Source: Euptelea pleiosperma
Taxonomy: Eukaryota > Streptophyta > Magnoliopsida > Ranunculales > Eupteleaceae
Assembly: GCA_035048495.1 (NCBI GenBank)
Contig: CM068541.1
Span: forward strand, 2,425,929-2,489,928
Direction of reading: 5' to 3'
DNA length: 64,000 nt
Shown one piece after another: positions 49,701 through 62,720 of this stretch (positions are counted from its first letter, which is position 1; the number at the start of each line of letters is the position of its first letter). The position numbers and the translations under genes are program-made. The notes below the pieces were generated by a model. That model did not search any database. It was not told the DNA's origin and worked only from the letters and a program-made list of their open reading frames with translations.

Positions 49701-52700
49701 TAAAATTCATTTTGGAAAATGAAGTTCATGATAGATAATTGTTTATCGTGAATCGTACTGTTACGCATTGTAGGTCATTTATTGTTGCTGAATTTATTTT
49801 TGGTTAATATCCTGATTATTCCTAAAATAATTCTGTAAATTTTCCAACACTTGCCATATTTGGGTAACATAACTTTTGATTGAATGTTCTGTTGTCCTCT
49901 TGGGTTTTGCTAGGTTTTTTTCTATTTCTTTTCAATTGAAACAGGGTTAGCGACTTTTTTTTCAACATACCCTAACAACCATGAGCCAAGTTGAGCCTGA
50001 GTTCAAGCCAAGGATCATGAGTCATGTAATGAGGATAAGGCTAAGGCCGCAGGTCGAGGTACACGGAACTGACCCCTAACCTCGCCTAAACCCTCGCTTT
50101 AGGGACGTTCGAGAACAAGTTGTGCCAATAGAGGATCAAGAGTCAAGGAGAGAGAGAAAGAGTCGGTCGTCTTGAACTTCTTTCACAATCCCGCAGTTAT
50201 CTATATCTTCTAGGTGTTTGTTGTGTTCCCTCTGGAGACATGGCCTCCCTCTCTCATGCATGGTGTACTCTGAGCCAATGTTGACGTCGCCCAAGACCTA
50301 CCCTGACCAACCACGACGTAGGTAGTGAGTACATGAGGTTGTTAATATCAACCTCACTACACAGATTAGCCTTAACCCCTTCTAGAGATGGAGATGGGAC
50401 GTGCAAGTCGCCTACTGCATCTATTTTGTTGTCTAGAGTCCAGACCTTTGAGCAAAGAGGTTGACAGCATCCTCCAGAGGTGTCAAGTCTCTCTCTTCCT
50501 CGAAAACTTAACTTCAGAGTCCCCATTTTCCAGCGCAATAGCCTAGCCTTGTGCCATAAGGCCCTTTTTTGATATATCAGTAAAATGACCAATCAAAAAT
50601 TTCAAGTTGAACTGGGTAAAGCTTGGCTCAACTTAGCTTGTTGACACCCCTAGTCCTGAATCTGAGATTTCACGGTTGATAACTAAAGATTTCAAGACAG
50701 GAAGATGTGAAGAAGCTAGCCCACCCACCTCAACCATTGTACACGTCCAACATCTATGGGAGTTAGGACCCACTATGCAATTGAGTCCCATAAAAGAGAG
50801 TTTGTAGGAGAAAATGGTATTAATTAGATGATCATAATCCGCTAGTCCGTTGTACTCTCTCGGATAGTAAGATAAATTATGATGGACGTCATCATCACCA
50901 TTCACAATGCCTTATCCCAATTATTTGGGGTCGGTGACATGAATCGTATCTAGAGCTATATCTTTTGTTAAGGCACGTGTCTTCAACTTTTTCCCTACTA
51001 TCTCAATCTATGTCATTTTTGGCCTTCCCCTTCCCCTCACCCTTTTACAGCCTTCAAATTGCATCAAAGCACCACTTATTGGTGTTGTCATTGGTCTTTG
51101 TTGTACATGCCCAAACCATCTCAATCGACTTTCTTTTACTATATCCCCCATTTGGAATGCTCTAATATTCTCTTGGATGTGCTCATATCTGATTTTGTAT
51201 TTCTATGCTTTCCATCTCAACATCATCATCTTTGCTACGTTCATTATATGAAATTTTTTCTTATTTGCGCAACATTCTACTCCATGAATTGTAGTTATCT
51301 TACTGCTGTCTTGTAATTTTTCTTCTTCTTTAGTTAGATTGGTAAGCTTCGATGACATAAAAATTTGGAAGCACTTGTCCATTGTAGCTACCTAGATAAT
51401 AGAAATGGTTGCTTTTGGGTGCTTCCTGCCTACCAATCTTAACTAGTGTCTCATCCCTTTGCGTGTTCTTATTAAGGTTGCATTGTGTGTGTGAATGCTC
51501 CAGAAAAAGGAGGTAAAAGATCAAATGTTTATGATTATTGGATCATTTTTTACCGATCAAAAAAAAAATTATTGGATCATTTTTTCAACTTAGAAGATCT
51601 CCATAGTTGGATCCATAGAATGGTGGATCCCCATCCCTTGTATGTGTGCCATATGCATAAAGGTTCTAAACTTCGACTTCGCCTTGAACTTCAGTCAGTT
51701 AAAATTCGGAATTAATTCGAGGAAGTTCAATTCGATTTAGAGAATTTTTGTAAAACTTCACTAACTTAGAGAAGTTTGGAAAATTTTTGCCAAAACATTA
51801 GTAAAACACACTGATTTTTAAGGATATGATAAAAACAAACATGATTAAGCACCTATAACTCATTATATCATAAAAAAAATAATTTGGAGCAATCTAAGCA
51901 AGATTAATATCGTTTCTCATATTGACGCAAGTATCTAAAGTATTTGAATTTTTTTTAAGATGAGTTACAAGTGTTTTATCGTACCTCTTTTATCATATCC
52001 TTAAACATCAGTGTGTTTTATTATGCTTGTTTTATCATATACGGCTAATTTCTTGAAATTTAGCATTTTTAGTACAAAAATTACAAAAATGTGTGTTATA
52101 TTGCTTATGAGTTTATGACTTAGTGTCTTATTACTTGCTTAAAAAAAGAATCTCAAACTTTTGATACTTGTGTCAATATAAGTGAAACGATATTTTTTTT
52201 TTGAGTTAAACGATATTTTTTTTTTTTAGTGAAACGATATTAATCTTGCTTAGGTTCTTCTAAATGGTTGTTTTTAGGATATAGTGAGTTATAAGTGTTT
52301 TAACATGCATATTTTATCAAATCCTTAAAAATCAGTGTGTTTTACAAACATTTTGGCAAAAATTCTCCAAACTTCTCTAAATCGGAGAATTAATTCGGCG
52401 AATTTTTGTACTGAAAAAGGCTAAACTTCGAGAAATTAGCCAAATTTTGTCGAATTAAGCGAATTAATTCGGCAAATTTTTGTAATTTTTTTACTGCATG
52501 TACGCTTTAATTCGGTGATTCAAAATCCGACGAATTTGGTCGAATTTCGCCGAATTTTAAAACCATGTATGCATATCAGGGGTTAGGGGCTGAGTCCTTC
52601 CCATCTCACCTCCTGACATCATCATCATCATAGTTAAAAAGAAGAAATGGTGCGCGGGGGGTCGCAAGAAATTTGAGCTATTTATACCTGCAACACCGAA

Positions 52701-55700
52701 ATATGTGTGGAAAACATCGACAGCATCATCTGGCCTATCGGAAATTCCTCCATTCTCCTTGTCCTGCATTTTCAACAATTATCATTGTCAACTCAGTGTG
52801 CATTATGACCAGGCATTTAGAAATTCAGACTCCAGAAAAGGATAGCAAGTTCAACATTCCAGAATTTCCCAGCGAAACCTTTAAACTACAAAAATGGGTC
52901 ATTGAGTTCAGAAATAACCTGACAGTCTAAAATGAACCTTGCAAGTTTGTCCTTGTCCATCCAATGCACTCTGTCAATCATGATCAGGCTAGAAAGAACC
53001 CACCAAGAATAGCAGACCTGAAACAACATGTAGATCACTATGAGAAGAGAGTACAATAATGAATGTTCTAAGAAAACTCAGTTTCAAAAAGACCCACATC
53101 AGGAAGCTTCTCGGGACGCCCATTTAAACCTCCAGATTTAACTTGTCGCTCACATAACCACCACCCAAGAAGGTCCTTGTCGATATGGTGTAGAGAACCC
53201 GTTATAGCAAGGGCGCCCACACAACAGAAAACTGCAGTCATAATGGCAAAGCCCAACAGTTACCGAATTCTGAGCTTATTTTGGACAGACACAAGCATAA
53301 CAGTATTCTAAGATATCACTTCCATCATTAAGGGCATGTTCGCTCATGGGAACAGTCTTTTGCAACGCCGATTTAAAATAGGGACTTCCACACCAACTTG
53401 ATTATAGGGAGTGTCAATACCTGTCTGCCTCCCATAGGTGCACTGAGTGAGGACACATGCCAACATTATCTGCACTTATGGAAACCCATTCCCCATTTGT
53501 TTTCACTTAAATGACTAAAGGGGGCTAGTTTTTCGTGCAAAATACTGTTCCTGTGGAGAAACATGCTCTAGGGGATGTGAGTACACATCCTGATCAAGGT
53601 TAAAGACAAATATGACCATGTGATAGAACGATGAGAAATCCCCATATCAAATCCTGTTTGCTTGAGAGTAACTAAGCTGTACAGAATATATAGGATGCTA
53701 TTTAACTTAGTGAAATTAATGGCCATATCACCAAAAAGCATGCAATGGCCTCACAGGCAATACCCTATCATCCAATACCCATCAATATTGTTTCAATCCC
53801 GCTTATACACAAGTATCAGAGGATACATCTATATTGGCAGATATAGAAACATAACATTCAGTATGGGAAGATACCTTGTGTATCATTGATAAATACCTTG
53901 CGTATCACCTTTCTTAAGCACAACATAGATTCGTCTAGAACTCAACTCCCGGACGACTCAATATTCTCCAAGCCATAGAGAAGATATGGATAACCTGATC
54001 AACTTGTACTGGCATCGTACAAGTTGATAAGTTTAATCAAATATTACTTCCATAGAATTCCATGCTGTTTTTATATGAACAAAGGAGTAAAAGCTCAGTA
54101 TTAGAATCATGCCAATGCAAATTTTGCTCCAGCACAGTTGCAAAATTCTTTGGATCCACTTGAGTTGCTCAAGTTGACTTGGGTCAAGGTGATCAGAGAG
54201 CAAGTCACAACCTTCTAAACTAGGAAGAACTAAAAGAGGCCCCAACTTGGCTTTAATCCAACCAACTTGTCCACTTCAGGCTAACTGGGACTTGCCAGCT
54301 ATGTATGTACAGAGCACCGTAAGTATATTCTTATTATGTTTAAAAATTACACATCATAGGTAACACTATCAGATTAAGTGTATGATGTCTTGGATTTCAA
54401 AATTCTCCTAATATCTATTTGGATTTCAATTTCTCATACCAATGATTTCTCCAGTCTGATTTCTCAGGTTTCTTGAGTTGCATCACCACCCGAGAACATA
54501 TTTGTAGATAGTCAAGAAGGCTAAACAACCTTAGGCATGACGACATGCCATATATAAGTCTTTGTGATGTTATTTTGACAGAAAGGACATCCCAGATTTA
54601 TTTGAGATATCAAATGAACAATGATATTAACTTCAAATAATCATGTAGTTAGTGCAAGGAACAAAAGCTTCAACTTCCATAAATCTGTTTCGCAAAATGA
54701 TTCAAGAGAAAGAAGCCTAAATTGCCATTGTGATAGAACTAAGGGCCCCAAAGAGTAATTATCTCCACTCCCAAGACGCAACTTATATGACATTGAGTAG
54801 AGCAATTTAAAGTGAATAGCAGCAGCTTAAAAAGTAGGAAAGTGCCTAACATGTCTGAACTCTGAAGTCAGGGTCTTCTAACCTAGAAAGGCTGACAAGC
54901 ATAGCAAATTAGACAACCGAGAATAGAAAGGAAAAAAAATGCTAGAGATACAATCTGCTGATAAGAAACTAAAATCTCAATACCAACAGAATGTCAAGGA
55001 ATACAACGTACTTTGCCCTGCGTGAGACTCCCCGCCAGGTGTGCATCCAAATCCACCATCCAGATTTTTGCAGCTCACAATATAGTTCACAGCCTTTTCC
55101 ACATTGATTTCATCCAAACGATGTATTATTGAGAGGCAACATATAGCAATATAAGAGAATCTATGTATAGAGAAAGAGTTTGTTAGAAAACTTAAATACA
55201 TATTTTTTAAGACATTTTGAACAAAGTAAACAAAGAAATGATGAAATCAAAAAGGAAAAGTGAAAGAAGAAAATACCGAGTATCAACTTCACCCCACATG
55301 TCCCCTGAAAAGGATCCGTCTTCATTCTGCAGCCCAACAATATCTGACTCGAATATCAAGTGAAACATGAAATGATTGATGCATCATCCTTTTCAGTCAA
55401 ACATGAAACTCACCCAAGTATGTCATTCTTTTTTGTTTTTATTTTTTTTATTTTAATATACTTATTTGTAATCCTGCTTGATGAGATAACCCAGCTAGTT
55501 GACATGGTTAAGAGCAAGCAAAATACAAATTGGACTAACACCAAAATATATTAAATACACCAAATCATCAAGATCGCCCTGTTCCTTCATAGATCAGAGC
55601 ATACCAAAGGAATGAAAATTAAATCCATTCAGAAATTCAGGTTGGAGTAATTCCCCATATCCTACGCCCATAATGAAATTGCCAAGGTTACCCATTATTT

Positions 55701-56612
55701 TTTTTGATAAGTATTACCCATTAATTTTATCAACACAATTTGGTGGTTATGATGGACTCAAGGTTACAGTGGTTATGCAAAATGTTGTTACTGCATATAG
55801 TTATAGTTCTCATCAATATAAAGATGTAATAGCTGTATATGTTATAGCGTGAGCAACAATATGTTCTTATAAACAAGACAAATTTCAAACCCCACCAAAT
55901 CATATACTGAAGGATACAATTTGACAACTTATCAATGTCAAGCACATCTAGCTTGTCAAGAAGAGCTAAAATTTGCACCGCGCTAAGGGTATACAGAATG
56001 TGGGGATCATGCCCAATGTTACCAGCAAAGCCACCTGCACATAAACCCTAGCCCATATCATGTTCTCTATATTCATAAGCACCTCAGATAGTTACTACAT
56101 TGACCTTCCAACTGACAATCATATATATCAATGCCTTCACTATTAATTTATGTTATTTTGCAGCTTAATTGAATGATAAATATCATCTGATCGTGTTGAT
56201 TAGTGGCTTCCATTGGCCGTCTCTATGGTTTAAAGACAGCCGATGAGTGGGTACCGTTGATCTCCTAATGGATTAAAATCAAAGTGGGTATATTAGTTCA
56301 CAGACCAGATTCGTGTTGGCAAAGCATGACCCATGAAACAACTTCATCTTGATTCACAGTTTCAAGCTTTCCCAGAATATCCAGAGCGGTCAAGCCCCAA
56401 TATGCACCGTTCATCCTTAGATGCTCCATCACCACTGATTCAAAATTATCCTTATTCTGAAGAAAAAATTACCCAAAATTAAAAACTGAGTGTATAAAAA
56501 TCTGATCATATCTGCAGCTTTGACAGTAAATAAACATTGCAATCTTAACACCACTAACCTTTTCGACTGACAGGATATATTGCACGTGTTTCTCCACTTC
56601 CAGCTCCCCCAT
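46748..56612 (-). CDS. Rab geranylgeranyl transferase type-2, beta subunit
   Basis: Catalytic beta subunit of the enzyme that attaches geranylgeranyl groups to the C-terminal cysteines of Rab GTPases, working with the alpha subunit and Rab escort protein in the cytosol. Nine exons in coding order: 56559-56612, 56306-56456, 55918-56034, 55277-55343, 55012-55160, 53098-53231, 52919-53017, 52688-52763, 46748-46854. The phases close, giving 317 residues, the family's usual length. Repeated prenyltransferase motifs include [42 protein letters not shown] and [19 protein letters not shown]. Zinc ligands by analogy with the family are Asp224, Cys226 and His276 (VDVFHTYFG). It ends [14 protein letters not shown] plus a short tail. 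A TTTTCAG just before the ATG suggests a spliced 5' leader. Intron 8 (46855-52687) is 5.8 kb of nested transposons; the last exon is therefore isolated from the rest. Confidence 0.96.
47588..48150 (-). mobile_element. 5'-truncated LINE with 17-bp target duplication
   Basis: Perfect flanks ATAAAAGTCTTGAAGAT stand at 47571-47587 and 48151-48167. Between them, the minus strand encodes [40 protein letters not shown] and [14 protein letters not shown] (zinc-binding RT tail), then [14 protein letters not shown]. The 3' end on the minus strand reads ATTTTACCTTATCAAAAAA. The target duplication, 5' truncation and A-tail together show ordinary target-primed insertion. This copy fixes what this LINE family's 3' tail looks like. 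Confidence 0.93.
48669..48681 (-). mobile_element. Ultra-short LINE-tail insertion
   Basis: Poly(T) followed by GATAGGT is flanked by GGTCCCATCTTTTT on the left (from 48655) and on the right (from 48682). The minus-strand insert reads ACCTATCAAAAA, the terminal bases of the LINE at 47588-48150. Confidence 0.65.
48787..49260 (-). mobile_element. LINE 3' fragment and duplicated tail
   Basis: A block CATGGTTTTAAATGTTATTA to CCCTTTTATGAT occurs twice (about 48785-48832 and 48885-48933). Each copy is followed by poly(T) and TTGAATTTATTAAAAGGCAA with AACGCC. The second copy continues leftward in the minus-strand sense into 49000-49260, which resembles plant LINE sequence. Either a tandem duplication or two insertions with one shared long target duplication. 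Confidence 0.5.
50870..51310 (-). mobile_element. LINE RT C-terminal remnant
   Basis: Minus-strand frames read [46 protein letters not shown], then [14 protein letters not shown] and IHVTDPK near the end. The [11 protein letters not shown]...RGRGRPK...IHVTDP order is a common plant non-LTR retrotransposon C-terminus. Stops interrupt it. It lies just outside the hAT element in the same intron and continues past 50870 in broken form. Confidence 0.75.
51552..51567 (+). mobile_element. Ultra-short LINE-tail insertion (clearest case)
   Basis: The 16-base insert ACCGATCAAAAAAAAA stands between two perfect 18-base copies of ATTATTGGATCATTTTTT (51534-51551 and 51568-51585). Perfect long target duplication plus A-tail marks a target-primed event with essentially no element body. 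Confidence 0.8.
51660..52563. repeat. Large foldback element in Rab-GGT intron 8
   Basis: The outer ends GGTTCTAAACTTCGACTTCG and the inverse of CGAATTTCGCCGAATTTTAA pair approximately. Inner blocks pair well: AAAACACACTGATTTTTAAG against CTTAAAAATCAGTGTGTTTT-like sequence, and GCAAGATTAATATCGTTTC against GAAACGATATTAATCTTGC. GAATTAATTCGGCGAA words repeat in the right arm. Poly(T) insertions split the right arm at 52191-52230. About 900 bp and non-coding. Confidence 0.7.
55698..55713 (-). mobile_element. Ultra-short LINE-tail insertion in Rab-GGT intron 3
   Basis: TTTTTTTTGATAAGTA lies between TTACCCATTA at 55688-55697 and TTACCCATTA at 55714-55723. On the minus strand it reads TACTTATCAAAAAAAA, the tail of the local LINE family. 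Confidence 0.75.
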
Positions 56613-57059
56613 TTTCAAATCCCTCTGAAAAAAAAATTCCACATATCAAAACCCCATCTCAGAAAAAGCAGGACAAATTGTTAGAAAAACGCAATTTCCA
56701 GGTCCGATTTCGAAAGACTGTTCTACGGCCAGGGCACTATCAGAGAGCTGAAGAACTTGCATTTGCAGAATCTCAAAACCGTCTCATAATAAAAAAAAAA
56801 TTAAACTATTTCTTTGTCCTACCTTAGAAGCACCGTGCTACCAAAATGCGGTGACAGAGTTGAAGAAAACCTCAATTGAAGAATTATCCAAAAACCATCA
56901 CAATAAAAGAAGAAACAAAGCTTGAAGATTGAAGGACAGAACAGTTGACTGTTTCCACCATTATGCAGCCATGGAGAAGCTTAAAGCTTTTATCAAACAC
57001 AGAGTCAGGAGGTTGACGACTCAGTTTTTAGGGCTAGATTGAGTTCGTCCCTTGTGTAC
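56613..57059. other. 5' leader and promoter region of the Rab-GGT gene
   Basis: An acceptor-like TTTTTTCAG on the minus strand at about 56625 implies an upstream untranslated exon, probably within 56700-56970. No TATA box was identified with confidence. Confidence 0.4.
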
Positions 57060-57765
57060 CTACAGACCGATTTCAGCTTGATTAGTGATTTCTAACCGTT
57101 GGATTTGAGCATTTTAATGGGGTGATGTCTAGCCGCTCGATTTGGGTTTTTTGGGTACATATTTCTAACTGCTAGATTGTGGTGTTTAGGTCCACAATGG
57201 GGTGTTCCATTCCATTTGGCACTTTGCTGACCGCCGACAGTCAGCAAAGGTCACACACTGATAACCACGTGGTAGACTTAGAGGACGTTTACCGTATGGA
57301 ATTTTGTCCAATCCCTGATTGGACCTACAAACCAAAAATCAGTTTCAAACCTTTGGATCTTTGTACAATGGTCAATAATGCTAAAATTTCAGGGTTAGAC
57401 TGTGAGTAAGACTTGCCTGACCACCCACAATATAATCCACCTGGCAATTTATTAGAGGACACTGATTGTATAGATGTTTGGCCAATCCCTAGGTGGACCT
57501 ATAAACCCAAAATCAACCTGATCAGTGATTTCTAAGCATTAGTTGAAGTCATTTCCGTTAGTTGATTTTAACCTTAGGAGTTTGAGCATTATTTACCATT
57601 ATTTCATTATAAAGATCCAAAGGTTTGAAATCACTAATCAGGCTGATTTTTGGTTTGTAGGTCCACTTACGGATTGGTCAAACATCTATACGGTCAGTGT
57701 CCTCTAATAAAGTGTCATGTGGCTTATATTGTGAGTGGTCAGACAGGTCTTACTGGTTCAACTGT
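57060..57765. repeat. Cluster of G-box foldback MITE copies
   Basis: A partial copy at 57060-57200 (GATTAGTGATTTCTAACCGT), another partial at 57236-57415 (ACCACGTGGTAGACTTAGAG), and a more complete one at about 57405-57765 in which TGGCCAATCCCTAGGTGGAC pairs with GTCCACTTACGGATTGGTCA and ACAATATAA with TTATATTGT. Copies overlap at their ends, so they look nested or tandem. They sit just upstream of the Rab-GGT gene. Confidence 0.65.
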
Positions 57766-58309
57766 CATTGACTAACAATTTTTTTTGAAATGATAAAATA
57801 CCCCTTTCATCAACCTTGGGACAACCATATTTTGCAGTCTTATTGAGCTAAAGGGGAATTCGTTCTAATACGGTTGCGAATCTACACCAAGACTGAAATC
57901 ACCATGATCCAAACAAAAAGTAGCTCTTGTATCAGCCAGAAGTTCGCTTATTAGGCAGTGTTTGGGTGCAAGGGCAGTAACATTCCTGTTTTTTTTTTCC
58001 TTTTGTTGGGACGTACGATCCTGTAAATCTGGTTCATCAAGGCACAATTTTGGACCCAAATCACCGAGCCAAACACAAAGGACGCGCATCATTTTTCAAC
58101 CCGGGTAGTGGCAAACTCTCTTTAAAACTTACTTAGTGTACCACGGACATTCAAATCAACACTTCCATTTCAAGAGCAAAGACAAAACATGGGTAAACAA
58201 TTAGAGAAAAGTCAGACACCAACTTAATCATTCAAATTCGAAGAAAAGGAACATAGGACATGTTACTTGGTGGATTGGCTAGGTTGAAGAATGGTTTTTG
58301 TTCAAGGTT
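57766..58309. other. Intergenic, no gene seen
   Basis: No supported coding. A minus-strand open frame at 57865-58092 has no family resemblance. Confidence 0.35.
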
Positions 58310-58710
58310 ACAATTAGCGTCCTCTAACAGTGTGCCACTTGGCTCATATCGTGGGAGGTTGGGGGCGGTCAACGAAGTTTTACTCGCCTTCTAGCATTCC
58401 TTGTTTGCTATTGGACCAAGCTTTAAGAGTAAAATTTTGCTGACACCAATATGAACCACGTGGCACACTTGTAGATGATGCTGGGTATGGATGTTTGGCT
58501 AATCCCTAGATGGGCCTACAAACCAAAAATCAGCCTTATCGGTGATTTAAAACCTTTGGATCATTGTACCCAAATAATGCTCAAATTCCCATGGTTAACA
58601 TCAATTCAAGAAAATGACTCAAATCCAACACTCAAAATCCCATGGTTACTGATCAGGGTGGGTTTAGGTGTGTATATCCAACAAGGGATGGGCTAACTTC
58701 CGTGTTACAT
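58310..58710. repeat. G-box foldback MITE, broken copy
   Basis: GTCCTCTAACAGTGTGCCAC and later AACCACGTGGCACACTTGTA, GGATGTTTGGCTAATCCCTA and CTACAAACCAAAAATCAGCC are present; the right arm is degraded. Same family as 4561-4960. Confidence 0.55.
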
Positions 58711-59749
58711 CTTACCCAAAAGATAAGGGTCATTTTAGTCGCACCCCAAGGGCATCCAACCTGTTGAGAGCACCCCACCAAGATTTCAATTTTTTTGAGG
58801 GCCCCCTCCCCGTCAAAGCACCCCACTATGACTTCAAAACTTTGTGACAGACCCTTGGATGGTGTGCCAGTCAAGAGTCCCTGGAAGTTACACAACCATT
58901 TAGCATATAATTTCTTGTAATTGATCAAAAGAGTATGATAGATTGGATGGTTCTAATGACGGTTACATTGATTTTTAACCTAACTAAAAGATCTTCTAGG
59001 TTGGAGGTTATGAGACCGGTCCATTGCAACATTGGTAATACTAATTGGAATAGCAAGAGAGTGAGAGTGAAATGGAGACAAGATATGGATGTCAATTGAA
59101 CAAGAAACAAATAAATATTTAGACTGTCATTTCAACACAAAAATGGCGATCCAAACATTCACTGTAGCAAACAGTTGGTCTGCAGTGAGTGAACAGAGAG
59201 AGAGAGAGAGTTCCAAGTTTCCAACATCGTCGAGGAGAGCAAGTCGGGATCAGCACGAGGGGAGAGCTTTAGAGTTGGTCTGCAGCAGAGGAGACGTGAA
59301 GAGGAGAGGGTGCGGGAAAAGTTTTCAAGAGAAAATGCGGTAGTGTAATAAGACATTTTCGTAATAAAAAAAATAAGGTAAAAAAGAAAAAAAAGGGTTG
59401 GGGTGGGGCCTCTCATTTTGTGGGGTGCGACTAAAATGACTCAAAATCTAATCACCTCTATAACTCAATCATTTACCCTCTCAAAAGCAACATAATTACC
59501 AAAACATCAAAAGCACCACCCCAACGAGGTCGCTGATACAAAAATAGGCAGTGGTGCTCCCGTAATTAAACTCAAAAGCTTAGTCATTTTAAGTAATTCC
59601 TCCCCAATATAACCTATCGTAACAAAAAAAAAAACCCTCTTTCACCCTTTCTAGGGCAACCCCAAAATCACTACTTCATTTCCTCTAAAACCCTTTCTTC
59701 TCTCCAACATCTGCACCATCCCCATTCTATTACATACGCCGTTCTTCCC
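58711..59749. other. Intergenic and upstream of ribosomal protein L8
   Basis: Possible inverted pairing between 58710-58830 and 59400-59460 (ACTAAAATGAC words on both sides) hints at another element, with an (AG)n run near 59198. No gene recognised. Confidence 0.35.
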
Positions 59750-59758
59750 AAACCCTAA
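59750..59758 (+). promoter_or_regulatory. Telo-box next to the L8 start
   Basis: AAACCCTAA lies 10 bases before the ATG at 59768, and AAAACCC words recur at about 59630-59690. Telo-boxes (AAACCCTAA) are known in promoters and leaders of plant ribosomal protein and other growth genes, usually with TCP or site II motifs. No TATA box is evident, which also fits this gene class. Confidence 0.75.
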
Positions 59759-62261
<2,503 letters not shown>

Positions 62262-62720
62262 CGGAAGTGTCAGCGTATAGGGTTTGTGGGGGTTTATATT
62301 CTGCATGTCGGGCATGTATCAAGACGGATATGTATGTCAACACATCTAGACATGTATGGCTGTGTCATCCTTTATTTTAATAATTTTTATTGTAAAATGA
62401 TTTCTAGAGAGGTTTGGTGTGTTCCATTCTCCATACTTAGTTGTTTGATATTCTTCCTTTTATAAATCTACTCATATTTCGTATTTTTTGGATAGCTCCA
62501 TGATGTATGGAATTGGTTTCATTAATTTTTCATATATTTTTTTCCTTTTTCTATCTTAAAAACTTCTGTTACATATAATGAAAATAATATATTATAATTC
62601 ATGTCTACGGACGTGTTAATGTTTCAAGCTTCTTAAAGGCCCTGTGTGAGACACCTCAAATCTGTGTCAGACACTGACACACATGTCCATGACATTATTA
62701 CATAGCTAGGGTCAGTGTGC
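62262..62720. mobile_element. Non-autonomous element, copy B
   Basis: It is the reverse-oriented relative of the element at 36278-36745: GAATATCAAACAACTAAG, AGTAGATTTATAAAAGG and TTATTAAAATAAAGGATGAC appear on the minus strand. GTGTC/GACAC-rich ends (GTGTCAGACACTGACACACA near 62665) match the outer parts of copy A. Non-coding. Confidence 0.65.

Larger units (their letters stand above)
46917..50652. mobile_element. hAT-type element, 3.7 kb, nested in Rab-GGT intron 8
   Basis: The left terminus TAGGGCTGTCAATGAGCTGA pairs with the right terminus TTAGCTTGTTGACACCCCTA. The target duplication GCCCTGAA (46909-46916) versus GTCCTGAA (50653-50660) agrees at 7 of 8, the hAT length. Subterminal GAGCC/CTCAGC words recur near both ends (46935-47090 and 49983-50030). 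I see no transposase frame, so it is non-autonomous; a LINE fragment (47588-48150) and other LINE tails have inserted into it. Confidence 0.8.

Noticed and set aside
50254..50592. A 112-codon minus-strand frame inside the hAT element, considered as a transposase piece
   Set aside because: No hAT transposase motif (such as the dimerisation domain) can be seen.
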